Of a stretch of 36,308 nucleotides of DNA, positions 1 through 9,419 are shown piece by piece. Source of the stretch: Thauera sp. (GTDB lineage Bacteria > Pseudomonadota > Gammaproteobacteria > Burkholderiales > Rhodocyclaceae); NCBI GenBank assembly GCA_017302295.1, contig JAFLDS010000029.1:1-36308 (forward strand). Direction: 5' to 3'. How positions within the stretch are numbered: the stretch's first letter is position 1; the number at the start of each line of letters is the position of its first letter. Below the pieces are notes generated by a model. That model was not told the DNA's origin, did not search any database, and worked only from the letters and a program-made list of their open reading frames with translations. A program made the position numbers and the translations under genes.

Positions 1-2
1 TC

Positions 3-1991
3 GACGAGCTGGCTGCGGGACTGGACCGCGCCGAATTGATGATGGACGCGCTCGCCGCCGGCGAGCCCCTGCCCGCCACCAGCGCTGCGATCGAGGCGCC
101 GCAGGTGGAGCCGGCGCTGGTGGTGGCGGCGGGCGAAGCGCACGCCGAGGCCGAAACCGCGACCGCGGCGACGCTGCGGGTGCGCGCCGATCTGGTCGAC
201 CGCTTCGTGAATCAGGCCGGGGAGATCGGCATCGCACGCACCCGCATCGACGGCGAGTTGCGCACGCTACGCAGTTCCCTGCTGGAACTCACCGACAACG
301 TGATCCGGCTGCGCAACCAGCTGCGCGAAGTCGAGATCCAGGCCGACATGCAGATGCAGTCGCGCATCGCGCAGGCCGAATCGCATCACGCCGAGTTCGA
401 TCCGCTCGAGATGGACCGCTACACGCGGCTGCAGGAACTCACGCGCATGCTGGCGGAGAGCGTCAACGACGTCACCACGGTGCAGCAGAACCTGCTGCAC
501 AACCTTGACGGCGCCGACCTCGCGCTGCATGCCCAGGCGCGCATGTCGCGCGACCTGCAGCAGGCGCTGATGCGTGTGCGCATGCTGCCCTTCGACAGCC
601 TCGCCGACCGCCTCTATCGGGTGGTGCGCCAGAGCGCGAAGGAACTGGGCAAACGTGCCCACCTCGACCTGAGCGGCGGTCGAATCGAGATCGACCGCAG
701 CGTGCTCGAGCAGATGGCCGCCCCACTCGAGCACCTGCTGCGCAACGCGCTCGCCCACGGCATCGAGTCGCCGGAGCGGCGCCATGCCGCCGGGAAGCCC
801 GAGATCGGCCAGATCCGGCTGAGCGCGCGCCAGGAAGGCAACGAGATCGCGATCGAACTCACCGACGACGGCGCCGGCCTCGACTTCTCCCGCATAGAGG
901 AAAGGGCGCGCAGCAGCGGACTGATCGAGCCGCACGAGCAGGTCGACGTGCGCCGGCTCACCAACCTGATCTTCCTGCCGGGCTTCTCCACCGCGGCGGC
1001 GGTGTCCGCGGTGTCCGGCCGCGGCGTCGGCATGGACGTGGTGAAGTCGCAGACGGCGGCGGTGGGCGGTCGCGTCGACGTCAGCAGCCAGCAGGGCCGC
1101 GGCACCACCTTCACCATCCACCTGCCGCTCACGCTCGCCGTCACTCAGGCGCTGCTGGTGCGTGCGGCCGGTCGCACCTACGCCGTTCCGTCGAGCATGG
1201 TGGCGCAGGTGATGGAGCTCAAGACCGACGCGCTGCGCCAGATCCAGGCCGATCGCGGTACCGAGTGGATGGGCGAGCACTACGCCTACCGCTACCTCCC
1301 GCGTCTGCTCGGCGACAGCCAGGCCCAGCCCGAGGAGCAGCGCTACAACTGGCTGCTGCTGCTGCGCGCCGGCGCACAGACCCTGGCGCTGCATGTCGAC
1401 GCGCTGCGCGGCAACCAGGAGATCGTGGTCAAGAATGCCGGGCCGCAGCTCACCCGCATCGTCGGCATGTCTGGGGCCACGGTGCTCGGCGACGGCGAGA
1501 TCGTGCTGATCCTGAACCCGGTCGCGCTGGCGAGCCGCGGCCTGGGTGCGGGCGATGCGGTCGAGGGCACCACCCCGGCGACCGCGACTCCACCCCATAT
1601 CCCGACCGTGATGGTGGTGGACGACTCGCTCACCGTGCGCAAGATCACCGGCCGCCTGCTGGAGCGCGAAGGGTACCGGGTGATCACCGCCAAGGATGGC
1701 GTCGATGCGCTTGAAAAACTGATCGAAACGGTGCCCGACGTGGTGCTGTCGGACATCGAGATGCCACGCATGGATGGCTTCGACTTGGTGCGCAATATCC
1801 GCGCCGACGAGCGTACGCGCACGCTGCCGGTGATCATGATCACCTCGCGCCTGGCCGACAAGCACCGCCGCTATGCGGCCGAAGTCGGCGCCAACCACTA
1901 CCTGGGCAAGCCCTATGCCGAAGAGGAGCTGCTCCAGCTCCTCGCCGGCTACACCGGGCGGACCTACACGCCGCAAGCCGCGACGAGCTGA
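3..1991 (+). CDS. chpA: ChpA/PilL-type hybrid chemotaxis histidine kinase, 3' part
   Basis: This is the C-terminal part of a CheA-like kinase of the type that controls twitching motility; the frame is open to the left edge, so the Hpt-rich N-terminus lies outside. In order I see a helical CheA dimerisation region, a HATPase domain with N-box LLRNALAHGIE and glycine boxes DDGAGLD and GRGVGMDVV, a CheW-like domain, and a C-terminal receiver starting near VMVVDDSLT. The receiver's likely phospho-acceptor is the Asp of VVLSDIEMPRMDG, about residue 573 counted from position 36. It would phosphorylate its own receiver and separate CheY-like proteins (PilG/PilH in relatives). It ends 16 bp from the convergent phrB. 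pilT and pilU lie 12 kb away, which supports a pilus role. A flagellar CheA is less likely because those lack the fused receiver. Confidence 0.92.
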   Translation, partial: DELAAGLDRAELMMDALAAGEPLPATSAAIEAPQVEPALVVAAGEAHAEAETATAATLRVRADLVDRFVNQAGEIGIARTRIDGELRTLRSSLLELTDNVIRLRNQLREVEIQADMQMQSRIAQAESHHAEFDPLEMDRYTRLQELTRMLAESVNDVTTVQQNLLHNLDGADLALHAQARMSRDLQQALMRVRMLPFDSLADRLYRVVRQSAKELGKRAHLDLSGGRIEIDRSVLEQMAAPLEHLLRNALAHGIESPERRHAAGKPEIGQIRLSARQEGNEIAIELTDDGAGLDFSRIEERARSSGLIEPHEQVDVRRLTNLIFLPGFSTAAAVSAVSGRGVGMDVVKSQTAAVGGRVDVSSQQGRGTTFTIHLPLTLAVTQALLVRAAGRTYAVPSSMVAQVMELKTDALRQIQADRGTEWMGEHYAYRYLPRLLGDSQAQPEEQRYNWLLLLRAGAQTLALHVDALRGNQEIVVKNAGPQLTRIVGMSGATVLGDGEIVLILNPVALASRGLGAGDAVEGTTPATATPPHIPTVMVVDDSLTVRKITGRLLEREGYRVITAKDGVDALEKLIETVPDVVLSDIEMPRMDGFDLVRNIRADERTRTLPVIMITSRLADKHRRYAAEVGANHYLGKPYAEEELLQLLAGYTGRTYTPQAATS

Positions 1992-2007
1992 CGGCCGCGC
2001 TTCTCGT

Positions 2008-3447
2008 TCAGCCCTTCACCACCGCGAAGCGCGCCAGCGTGCGCTCGCGGGCGGCGGCGTGGTCCACGACCGGAGCGGGATAATCCACGCCGATACGCAC
2101 GCGCGCCGCGCTCTGGTCGATGCCGCCCATCTTCCACGGCGCGTGGATGAACTTGTCGGGCACGCGCTCGAGTTCGGGCAGATAGCGGCGGATGAAGCGG
2201 CCTTGCGGATCGAACTTCTCCGACTGCGTGACCGGATTGAAAATGCGGAAATAGGGTTGCGCATCGCAGCCGGTGGAGGCTGCCCACTGCCAGCCGCCGT
2301 TGTTCGCCGCGAGGTCGAAGTCGAGCAGCTTCGCCGCGAAGTAGCGTTCGCCGCGCCGCCAGTCGATGCCGAGGTCCTTGGTCAGGAAGGACGCCACGAC
2401 CATGCGCAACCGGTTGTGCATGTAACCGGTCTGGTTCAGCTGCCGCATCGCCGCATCGACGATCGGATAGCCGGTCTGCCCCTCGCACCAGGCGGCGAAG
2501 AGTCCGGGCGCATCGTCCCAGCGGATGCGATCGTATTCGGGCCGGAAAGCCGCATCGACGACGCGCGGGTGATGCCACAGGATCATCTGGTAGAAATCGC
2601 GCCAGATCAGCTCCGACAGCCAGGTTTCCGCCCCGGCGCCACCCCGATGCCAGGCATAAGCCGCCAGTTCGCGCACCGATACCGTGCCGAAACGCAGGTG
2701 GGGCGCAAGGTAGGACACGCCCTTCAGCGCCGGAAAATCGCGCGCGTCCCTGTAGCGATCGATGCGAGCACAGAAATCTGCGAACAGCGTGCGCCCGCCG
2801 GACATGCCCAGCGGCAGGCGCAGTTCGCGCAGGTTGGTGGTCTCGAACCCCAGCTCCTCCAGCTCGGGCAGTCGTTCGCCCGACGGGAGCGTAGCCAGCG
2901 CCGCTGCGTAGTTGTGCACCGGATAAGCCTGCAGGTAGAAGCTGTCGAGCTTGCGCAGCCAGGCGTTCCGGTACGGCGTGAACACGCTGAAGGGCTGCCC
3001 CGCCTGAGTGAGTATTTCGTCGCGGTCGAAGATCACTTCGTCCTTGAAGTCGGCGTAGCCGATACCCTCCGCAGCCAGGCGCTCGGCGACGGCACGGTCG
3101 CGGGCGATCGCCGACGGCTCGTAGTCGCGATTCGTCAGCACCCGATCGACGCCGAGTTCGCGCGCCAGCGCCGGAATCAGCGTGTCGGCCGGCCCGTGGC
3201 GGATGATGAGGCCTGCCCCACTGCCGCCCGCCGCCCGCGAAACCTCGTCGAGCGCACAATGAAGTTCGCCGACCGCCGCATGGATGAATTCCACCCGGCG
3301 GTCGCGACGGTCGTGCAAGGCGTCGAGGATGCAGGTGTCGAAAACGAAGACACAATGCACACGCGCGGCACTGCGCAAGGCATGGTAGAGCGCGGCATGG
3401 TCGTGGACGCGAAGGTCGCGGCGAAACCAGACGAGAGCGGACGACAT
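2008..3447 (-). CDS. phrB: Deoxyribodipyrimidine photolyase
   Basis: A 479-residue DNA photolyase that uses blue light and reduced FAD to split cyclobutane pyrimidine dimers in the cytosol. The N-terminal antenna-binding domain starts ALVWFRRDLRVHDH, the class I signature. The C-terminal FAD domain shows WLSELIWRDFYQMIL, EGQTGYPIVDAAMRQL, YMHNRLRM and NNGGWQWAASTGCD, which hold FAD and dimer-binding residues and Trp residues of the electron-transfer chain. The length is normal for the family (about 450-480). The frame stays open far upstream, but family proteins begin at this Met (MSSALVWFRRD) and the upstream translation has no family likeness; no strong Shine-Dalgarno is visible. It is divergent from the HD-GYP regulator gene, with an AT-rich gap between them. 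A cryptochrome-like role cannot be excluded, but the motifs look fully repair-competent. Confidence 0.95.
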   Translation of the reverse strand: MSSALVWFRRDLRVHDHAALYHALRSAARVHCVFVFDTCILDALHDRRDRRVEFIHAAVGELHCALDEVSRAAGGSGAGLIIRHGPADTLIPALARELGVDRVLTNRDYEPSAIARDRAVAERLAAEGIGYADFKDEVIFDRDEILTQAGQPFSVFTPYRNAWLRKLDSFYLQAYPVHNYAAALATLPSGERLPELEELGFETTNLRELRLPLGMSGGRTLFADFCARIDRYRDARDFPALKGVSYLAPHLRFGTVSVRELAAYAWHRGGAGAETWLSELIWRDFYQMILWHHPRVVDAAFRPEYDRIRWDDAPGLFAAWCEGQTGYPIVDAAMRQLNQTGYMHNRLRMVVASFLTKDLGIDWRRGERYFAAKLLDFDLAANNGGWQWAASTGCDAQPYFRIFNPVTQSEKFDPQGRFIRRYLPELERVPDKFIHAPWKMGGIDQSAARVRIGVDYPAPVVDHAAARERTLARFAVVKG

Positions 3448-3510
3448 GGACGATGAGCGGGGATGTTCGTGATGTGGTTCGCGGCAGACGGCTGCGCATG
3501 CCGCGCGAAG

Positions 3511-3558
3511 ATTCGACAAATTTACTATTATTGAATGCTGGGTGTTCGCATTTCGAAC
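3511..3558. promoter_or_regulatory. AT-rich patch between divergent phrB and HD-GYP genes
   Basis: The 168-bp gap between the two divergent starts holds a sharply AT-rich stretch (about 3511-3535) in otherwise GC-rich DNA, including TATTAT at 3526-3531. Just after it lies a 5-bp inverted repeat, GTTCG/CGAAC, at 3544-3548 and 3554-3558. I could not fit a convincing -35/-10 pair on either strand. A shared promoter or operator region is inferred from position and composition only. Confidence 0.3.
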
Positions 3559-3615
3559 GCAGCGCCTTACGCCATTCCCCCAATGCACCGGCAGGCACTC
3601 GAAGGCAGGGATCGC

Positions 3616-4755
3616 ATGACCGACTCGGATCAAAAAACCTACACCGTGCTGGTGGTTGACGATACGCGTGAAAACCTTCGTGTCATCGGCGAATCCCTGA
3701 GCCCGCGCTACCGCGTCCGCGTCGCGAACTCGGGCGACCGGGCGCTGCAGGTCGCCAACAGCAACCCGCGACCCGACCTGATCCTGCTCGACGTCATGAT
3801 GCCGGAAATGGATGGCTACGAGGTGCTGCGCCGCCTGCGCGAAGCGCCGGCGACGGCCGACATCCCGGTGATCTTCGTGACGGCGCTCGATGCCGACAAC
3901 GACGAAGAGCATGGCCTTGCCTTGGGCGCCGTGGACTACGTGACCAAGCCGGTCCGCCCGCCCATCCTGCTCGCGCGCGTGCGCGCCCACCTCGAGCTGA
4001 AGCAGGCGCGCGACGTGCTGCGCGATCAGAACGCCTACCTCGAGTCCGAAATCAGCCGTCGCATGCAGGAGAACGAGCTGATCAAGGACGTCACGCTGAA
4101 TGCCCTCGCGCTGCTTGCCGAAAAGCGCGACAACGAGACCGGCAACCATCTGCACCGCACCCAGGCCTACATCGAAGCCTTGATGGAGCACCTGCAGGAA
4201 CATCCCGACTACGCCGACGAGCTGTCGCCCATGCAGCAGCGGCTGATCGCCAAGGCGGCGCCGCTGCACGATATCGGCAAGGTCGGAATCCCCGATTACA
4301 TCCTGCTCAAGCCCGGCAAGCTGACGCAGGAGGAGTTGGCGATCATGAGGACGCACGCCGCGATCGGGGCTGACGCCATCGCCGAGGCGGTCGAGCGCGT
4401 GCGCACTCCCTTGGCCGGCGTGAGGGGTGCCGATGCAGCCACCGAACCGCTCGCCTTCCTCGAGGTCGCCAGCCAGATCGCGGGCCACCATCACGAGAAA
4501 TGGGACGGCTCGGGCTATCCGGCTGGCCTTGCCGGCACCGCCATTCCCCTGCCGGCAAGGCTGATGGCCATCGCGGACGTGTTCGATGCGCTCACCTGCC
4601 GCAGACCCTACAAGGAGCCGTTTCCGATCGAGGTTGCGAACCGCATGATCGTCGAGGGCCGCGGCCAGCACTTCGACCCGATCATCGTCGACGCCTTCAT
4701 TGCCCTTCGATCTCGTTTCGAGGAGATCGCCCTGCGCTTCGCAGACATCGACTGA
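3616..4755 (+). CDS. Response regulator with HD-GYP cyclic-di-GMP phosphodiesterase domain
   Basis: A 379-residue two-domain regulator: a receiver (about residues 10-130) with acidic pocket D15/D16 and phospho-acceptor D59 (LILLDVMMPEMDG), then a short coiled linker and an HD-GYP domain (about 180-375). The HD pair is H218/D219 (PLHDIGK) and the GYP triplet is 300-302 (HHEKWDGSGYP), so the metal-dependent site that hydrolyses cyclic di-GMP looks intact. I chose the ATG at 3616 because an AGGG ribosome site precedes it at good spacing and the receiver begins a few residues later; the ATG at 3535 would add 27 residues without family likeness. It lies 48 bp upstream of a histidine kinase on the same strand, its probable partner. 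The likely effect is lowering cyclic di-GMP when the receiver is modified. Confidence 0.92.
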   Translation: MTDSDQKTYTVLVVDDTRENLRVIGESLSPRYRVRVANSGDRALQVANSNPRPDLILLDVMMPEMDGYEVLRRLREAPATADIPVIFVTALDADNDEEHGLALGAVDYVTKPVRPPILLARVRAHLELKQARDVLRDQNAYLESEISRRMQENELIKDVTLNALALLAEKRDNETGNHLHRTQAYIEALMEHLQEHPDYADELSPMQQRLIAKAAPLHDIGKVGIPDYILLKPGKLTQEELAIMRTHAAIGADAIAEAVERVRTPLAGVRGADAATEPLAFLEVASQIAGHHHEKWDGSGYPAGLAGTAIPLPARLMAIADVFDALTCRRPYKEPFPIEVANRMIVEGRGQHFDPIIVDAFIALRSRFEEIALRFADID

Positions 4756-4803
4756 CTTCGTCAGCGCAAGCCAGCGCCGCCCGCGCACCGCGAGAGACGT
4801 CAA

Positions 4804-7800
4804 TTGAAGTTCAAACGCCGAACGATCTTCCTGCTGATCTTCTTCCTGCCGCTGGTTCTCATTGCGGCAATCAGCAGCCTATTCAATTTCTGGACCATTA
4901 CCGACCTCGGCCAGACGTATCGGTCTTCGAACCTTCACCGCGAAAGTGATCTCCAGGCCGTGGCCGAGGCCAATCGACTCGGCTACGACCTTTTCGAGGC
5001 GCATCAACGACTGACCGGCGCCCTCGACGAGCACGACGCCGGACGGCTGGACGAGGCTGGATTCGCGCAGCGCCGGCAAGAGTTCATCACGCATCTCGCG
5101 CTCGCGACCCAGCGTCTTGAACGGTTGCGGACCTCGCATCACGCCGGCACCCTCATCGCAGACGTTGACGCTGCGGCAGGTGCATTCCACGCCCTTCGCC
5201 ACACGATGTCGGACCTGTCCGCACTGACGGGCGCATCGCCACGCGAGGCCCAAGCCTTCCTGCAGGAAGGCATGCGGTTGAACCGGCTTTTCGTCGTCCA
5301 CGCGCAGCGTCTTGCCTCCGCGCTGGCCCAGGAGGCAATGGCAGACCTCCACGCCATCGAGAACGTGACGCAGCGCCATTTCGACGCCGCGATCCTCTCC
5401 GGCGGACTGAGCCTGCTGACGGTGTGCGTGATCTGTTTCCTCGCCTCGCGCGCACTGACGCGGCGGGCAACGGCGATCGCGGACTCGCTGTCGGCCCTCG
5501 CCGCCGGTGATACGAATGCGCCAGTCCTGCTCGAAATCGAGGAGCTGAGTCACACTTCGGGATCGGCGATGCAGGAGATCGCCCGCTCGGTCCTCGCATT
5601 TCGCGCCGCCATCGTGACGCGACAGGCGGTGGAGAAGCGCCTCGAGTCCGAGCACGGGCAGCTCAGGACGCTGATGGACGGCATTCCCGACCTGGTCTGG
5701 CTGAAGAGTCCCGAAGGCATCTATCTGTCCTGCAACCGGCGCTTCGAAGATTTTCTCGGCAAGCCGCAGGCCGACATCGTCGGCCGTACCGACTACGACT
5801 TCGTGTCGCGCGAGCAGGCGGATTCCTTCCGCGCCCATGACCGGCGCGCGATCGAACGGGATGCCCCGAGCGCGAATGAGGAATGGCTGACCTTCGCCAG
5901 CGACGGCCATCGAGAGCGGGTCGAGACGGTCAAGACGCCGATCCGCGATGCGCAAGGCGCCCTCATCGGCGTGCTCGGCATTTCGCGCGACGTCACCGCG
6001 CTGCGAATGGCTTCGGAAGAGCTGGCGCGCCGCGACGAGATCTACCGCTCTCTGGTCACCCAGGCCTCACTCGGCATCGTGCTGATCGATGTCGAGACGC
6101 TGCGCTTCGTCGAGTTCAACGACGCCGCCTGCGAGTCGATCGGATACACGCGCGAAGAGTTCGCCCACCTGACCCTGCGCGATATCCAGAGCCCGCAGCG
6201 CGTCGGCGAGCTCGAGAGCCACTTGCGCGCGATCATGGCGAGCGGCGAGGCCGCCTTCGAGTCCGTTCGTCTTTGCAAGGACGGTTCCGAGCACGACGTG
6301 TGGGTGACGGTGAGGAGGCTGCGTCTCAACGACCGCGACTACCTGTCGTCGATCTGGACCGACATCACCGAGCAGAAAGAAACCCAGCGTGTCCTGCTGC
6401 GCTACCAGGGCCAGTTGCAGGCCATGGTCGCCGAGCGCACCGCGGAGCTCGCCGCCGCCCGCGATGCGGCCGAAGCCGCCAACCGCGCCAAGAACGCCTT
6501 CCTCGCCAACATGAGCCACGAGATCAATACGCCACTGAACGCGATCATGGGTGCGTCCTACCTGCTGCGGCGCGAGCATTCCACACCATCGGGCCCGCTG
6601 CTCGACCGCCTCGATGCCGCCGCCCTGCGCCTGAAGACGATGTTCGCGGACATCGTTGAGCTGGCGCAGCTCGAAGCCCAGCACGTCGAGCTCGAGACCG
6701 AGGACTTCGACCTTCCCGCGGCACTGGAGCAACTGTGCAGTCCGGTGCGCAGCCGCGCCGAGGCCAAGGGCCTGTCGCTGCGCGTGGAGATTGGCGCCCT
6801 GCCGCAGCACGTGCATGGCGATGCACGCCGGCTGGCCCAGATCCTGACGTACCTGCTCGACAACGCGGTGAAGTTCACCCGGCAGGGCGAAATCGAGTTT
6901 CGCGCGCACGTCGCGCGCACCGACGACCGCGGCCAGCGGATCCGCTTCGAGGTACGCGACACCGGCCCCGGAATCGGCGAGGAGCAGCAACTGGCGCTGT
7001 TCCACGCCTTCACCCAGATCGACACCTCGAACACCCGTCAGCATGGCGGCATCGGGCTGGGACTGGCCCTCGTGCGTGGCTTTGCGCGCCTGATGGGCGG
7101 CGAGGTGGGCGTCGCCAGCGCGCCGGGGACGGGAAGCTGCTTCTGGCTGGAAGTCTCCTTCGCCGAAGCCGGACAGTCGACCTTGCAAGGGACCTTGCCG
7201 CCGCGCACGCTGCGTGAAGCGCTCGCGGCGCTGAGCGGCATCGACCTTGCCGTCGCCTTGCGCAACGTGCATGACGACGAAGCGCTGCTTGCCGAGTTGC
7301 TGCGCGACTTCGGTCATCACCACCGGGACGAGGCCGTGGCCTTGCAGCGCGCCCTCGATGCCGGCGACGCTGCCTCGGCCCAACGCATCACGCACACGCT
7401 CAAGGGCCTCGCCGCCACGCTCGGCATGACGCGTCTGCGCGACGTCGCGCTCAACCTCGAGCACACCCTGCGTAACGCCGCGCCGGGGACGGAAGCCCTC
7501 GTCTGTGCCGACGGCGTGGACGCGCTGGCACGAGAACTTGCGCGCGCCTGCCGCGGCCTGCAGGCTTTGCCCAAGCCCACTGCAGCCCAGCCCGCCAGCC
7601 CGCCCGACAGCCCGTTCGACTGGGCGGTATTGCGCGGAGACATCGACCGCCTGCGCGACTACCTGAACAACGACGACATCGACGCCGCACGCCTGTTCGA
7701 GCGCCTGCGCCAGCCGCTGAGCGAGATTGCCGCCGAAGCGACCGCAAGGCTGGCGACCGAGATCGACAACTATGCATTCGATCGCGCGCGAGTCGAGTTG

Positions 7801-7830
7801 GACGCCGTGATCGCCACCCTTCCCGCTTGA
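4804..7830 (+). CDS. Membrane PAS-PAS histidine kinase with C-terminal Hpt domain
   Basis: A 1008-residue inner-membrane sensor kinase. It has a first membrane segment at about residues 8-30, a periplasmic region to about 195, a second membrane segment at about 197-215, a HAMP-like linker, two PAS domains (about 283-400 and 410-530), a HisKA helix with H572 (SHEINTPLN), a HATPase with N-box LLDNAVKFT and glycine boxes DTGPGIG and GGIGLGLAL, and an Hpt domain with H864 ([11 protein letters not shown]). No receiver lies between kinase and Hpt, unlike usual hybrid kinases; the HATPase is followed by only a short linker. The last 60 residues are helical and unassigned. The start is TTG at 4804, preceded by GAGAGA at about 6 nt, which places the signal-anchor at the N-terminus; no ATG fits. 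It follows the HD-GYP regulator gene, its likely phosphorelay partner. The stimulus is unknown. Confidence 0.9.
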   Translation: MKFKRRTIFLLIFFLPLVLIAAISSLFNFWTITDLGQTYRSSNLHRESDLQAVAEANRLGYDLFEAHQRLTGALDEHDAGRLDEAGFAQRRQEFITHLALATQRLERLRTSHHAGTLIADVDAAAGAFHALRHTMSDLSALTGASPREAQAFLQEGMRLNRLFVVHAQRLASALAQEAMADLHAIENVTQRHFDAAILSGGLSLLTVCVICFLASRALTRRATAIADSLSALAAGDTNAPVLLEIEELSHTSGSAMQEIARSVLAFRAAIVTRQAVEKRLESEHGQLRTLMDGIPDLVWLKSPEGIYLSCNRRFEDFLGKPQADIVGRTDYDFVSREQADSFRAHDRRAIERDAPSANEEWLTFASDGHRERVETVKTPIRDAQGALIGVLGISRDVTALRMASEELARRDEIYRSLVTQASLGIVLIDVETLRFVEFNDAACESIGYTREEFAHLTLRDIQSPQRVGELESHLRAIMASGEAAFESVRLCKDGSEHDVWVTVRRLRLNDRDYLSSIWTDITEQKETQRVLLRYQGQLQAMVAERTAELAAARDAAEAANRAKNAFLANMSHEINTPLNAIMGASYLLRREHSTPSGPLLDRLDAAALRLKTMFADIVELAQLEAQHVELETEDFDLPAALEQLCSPVRSRAEAKGLSLRVEIGALPQHVHGDARRLAQILTYLLDNAVKFTRQGEIEFRAHVARTDDRGQRIRFEVRDTGPGIGEEQQLALFHAFTQIDTSNTRQHGGIGLGLALVRGFARLMGGEVGVASAPGTGSCFWLEVSFAEAGQSTLQGTLPPRTLREALAALSGIDLAVALRNVHDDEALLAELLRDFGHHHRDEAVALQRALDAGDAASAQRITHTLKGLAATLGMTRLRDVALNLEHTLRNAAPGTEALVCADGVDALARELARACRGLQALPKPTAAQPASPPDSPFDWAVLRGDIDRLRDYLNNDDIDAARLFERLRQPLSEIAAEATARLATEIDNYAFDRARVELDAVIATLPA

Positions 7831-7874
7831 GGGCAGCGATCACCGATTCACTGCCAAGGCCGGCGGGGACAGCG

Positions 7875-7880
7875 TAAAAT
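7875..7880 (+). promoter_or_regulatory. Possible -10 element before yqgE
   Basis: TAAAAT lies here and overlaps the first possible yqgE ATG (7879). If it is a -10 box, transcription would begin at about 7887, giving a nearly leaderless message that starts at the second ATG (7888). No clear -35 box is seen. This is inference from one hexamer. Confidence 0.22.
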
Positions 7881-8454
7881 GCCCGCCATGGATACGCCGA
7901 CGGCCAACCTCACGCACCACTTCCTGATCGCCATGCCGAGCATGGCCGACCCGCACTTTGCCCGGACGCTGACCTACATTGCCGAGCACAACGAGCAGGG
8001 TGCGCTCGGGGTGATCGTCAATCGCCCGATCGACATGAACCTGGCCACCTTGTTCGAGCGTATCGATCTGCCGCTCGAGGCGGAAGGCTTCCGCGCTCAG
8101 CCGGTGTATTTCGGCGGTCCGGTGCAGACCGATCGCGGCTTCGTGCTGCACCGCCCGATGAGCGAATGGCACTCGACGCTGCGCGTCAATGACGAAGTCG
8201 GCCTCACCAGCAGCCGAGACATCCTGCAGGCGATCGGCAGCACCGGCGAGCCGCACGACGTGCTCATCACGCTCGGCTACGCCGGCTGGGCAGCCGGCCA
8301 GCTCGAGCAGGAACTCGCCGACAACGCCTGGCTCACCGTGCCCGCCGACATGGCGATCGTGTTCGACCTGCCTCCGGAGGAACGCCTGGTGGCCGCGATG
8401 CAGAAGCTAGGCGTGGATTTCGCCAATCTCAGCGAGGTTGCCGGGCATGCCTGA
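7879..8454 (+). CDS. yqgE: YqgE/UPF0301 family protein
   Basis: A 191-residue soluble protein of the UPF0301 (DUF179, AlgH-like) family. The family signature is clear: [13 protein letters not shown] at the start, then [27 protein letters not shown] and [14 protein letters not shown]. The biochemical function of the family is not settled; a role in regulation has been suggested for AlgH in Pseudomonas. The start could be 7879 or 7888 (MDTPTANLT); a GGGGAC stretch 10 nt upstream favours 7879 weakly. Its stop overlaps the ruvX start by 8 bp, so the two are probably translated together at the head of the pyrimidine cluster. Confidence 0.9.
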   Translation: MPAMDTPTANLTHHFLIAMPSMADPHFARTLTYIAEHNEQGALGVIVNRPIDMNLATLFERIDLPLEAEGFRAQPVYFGGPVQTDRGFVLHRPMSEWHSTLRVNDEVGLTSSRDILQAIGSTGEPHDVLITLGYAGWAAGQLEQELADNAWLTVPADMAIVFDLPPEERLVAAMQKLGVDFANLSEVAGHA

Positions 8455-8926
8455 TGCGGCCGCCGCCGCCCAGCCTGCCCTGGCTACCCTTCCCGCCCGC
8501 GGCACCCTGCTCGGCTTCGACTTCGGTCTCGCCCGCATCGGCATCGCCAGCGGCGAGCTGGAAACCGGTCACGCTGCGGCGCTGACCACGCTGCGCGAAG
8601 AATCCAACGATGCCCGCTTCGCCGCCATTTCGAAGCTGATCGCCGAGTGGCGACCGGTGGCGCTGGTCGTCGGCCTTCCCGCCCATCTCGATGGGCGCGA
8701 GCACGAACTCACCGCACGTTGCCGCCGCTTCGCCAACCAGTTGCACGGTCGCTTCGCGCTGCCGGTGTTTGCGGTGGACGAACGCCTGTCGTCGATCGCC
8801 GCCGAGGCCGAGCTCGCCGACGCCGGCCTGCGTGGCTGGCGCGAGCGCAAGGCGGTGCTCGACGCCGCTGCCGCGCGCCTGATCCTCCAAACTTTCCTGG
8901 ACAGCAACCGACATGCACATCCCTGA
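8447..8926 (+). CDS. ruvX: Holliday junction resolvase-like protein RuvX (YqgF)
   Basis: A 159-residue RNase H-fold nuclease of the YqgF/RuvX family, whose members process the 5' end of pre-16S rRNA and have been proposed as Holliday junction resolvases. Seen motifs: [12 protein letters not shown] with the first catalytic Asp, [23 protein letters not shown], and the C-terminal [13 protein letters not shown] with the last Asp. It has an Ala/Pro-rich N-terminal extension of about 20 residues compared with the shortest family members. I chose ATG 8447, which overlaps the yqgE stop and has GAGG at 9 nt; a TTG at 8440-8438 region in the same frame adds three residues only. The yqgE-ruvX pair is widely conserved. 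Its 3' end overlaps pyrR by 14 bp. Confidence 0.92.
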   Translation: MPDAAAAAQPALATLPARGTLLGFDFGLARIGIASGELETGHAAALTTLREESNDARFAAISKLIAEWRPVALVVGLPAHLDGREHELTARCRRFANQLHGRFALPVFAVDERLSSIAAEAELADAGLRGWRERKAVLDAAAARLILQTFLDSNRHAHP

Positions 8927-9416
8927 CGCCGAAACGCTCTGCCGGCAACTGGCCGAGCAGATCCGCCCCCATGTTACGCCCGACACCGCACTGGTCGGCA
9001 TCCACACCGGCGGCCTGTGGCTCGCCGAGCGCCTGCATGCGCTGCTCGGCATCCGGGAACCGCTGGGCGCGATCGACGTGTCGTTCTACCGCGACGACTA
9101 TGGCAGCAAGGGCCTGCACGCCAAGCCGCAAAAGACCGAGATCCCGTTCAACGTCGACGGCTCCCCGGTGATCCTGGTCGACGATGTGCTCTACACCGGC
9201 CGCACGACCCGCGCCGCGCTCAACGAGCTGTTCGACTTCGGTCGCCCGGCGCGGGTCGATCTGGCGGTGCTGGTCGACCGCGGCGGCCGCGAGCTGCCGA
9301 TCGGCGCGCGCTACTGCGCCCACACCCTGGCCGAGGGCCTGCCGGCGAACCAGGTCCTGGAACTGCAACGCGCCGACGGCGGCGCCCTCACCCTTCAGCT
9401 CACGACCCGAGGCTGA
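8913..9416 (+). CDS. pyrR: PyrR: pyrimidine regulator / uracil phosphoribosyltransferase
   Basis: A 167-residue type I phosphoribosyltransferase of the PyrR family, which makes UMP from uracil and PRPP and in some bacteria controls pyr genes. The PRPP-binding loop [18 protein letters not shown] is complete, and the N-terminal [13 protein letters not shown] and DVSFYRDDY stretches match the family. The ATG overlaps ruvX and only 3 nt separate its stop from pyrB, so there is no room for an RNA attenuator between pyrR and pyrB; any regulation of pyrB by PyrR must act further upstream or at DNA level. That it regulates here is inferred from position next to pyrB. Confidence 0.94.
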   Translation: MHIPDAETLCRQLAEQIRPHVTPDTALVGIHTGGLWLAERLHALLGIREPLGAIDVSFYRDDYGSKGLHAKPQKTEIPFNVDGSPVILVDDVLYTGRTTRAALNELFDFGRPARVDLAVLVDRGGRELPIGARYCAHTLAEGLPANQVLELQRADGGALTLQLTTRG

Positions 9417-9419
9417 CCG

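Noticed and set aside
267-1976. Long open frame on the minus strand opposite chpA
   Set aside because: It is a shadow of the high-GC coding strand; its translation is His/Arg/Ala-rich with no family motif, while the + strand shows full CheA and receiver motifs.
3535-3615. Earlier ATG for the HD-GYP regulator
   Set aside because: The extra 27 residues have no receiver likeness, and the ATG at 3616 has a good ribosome site.
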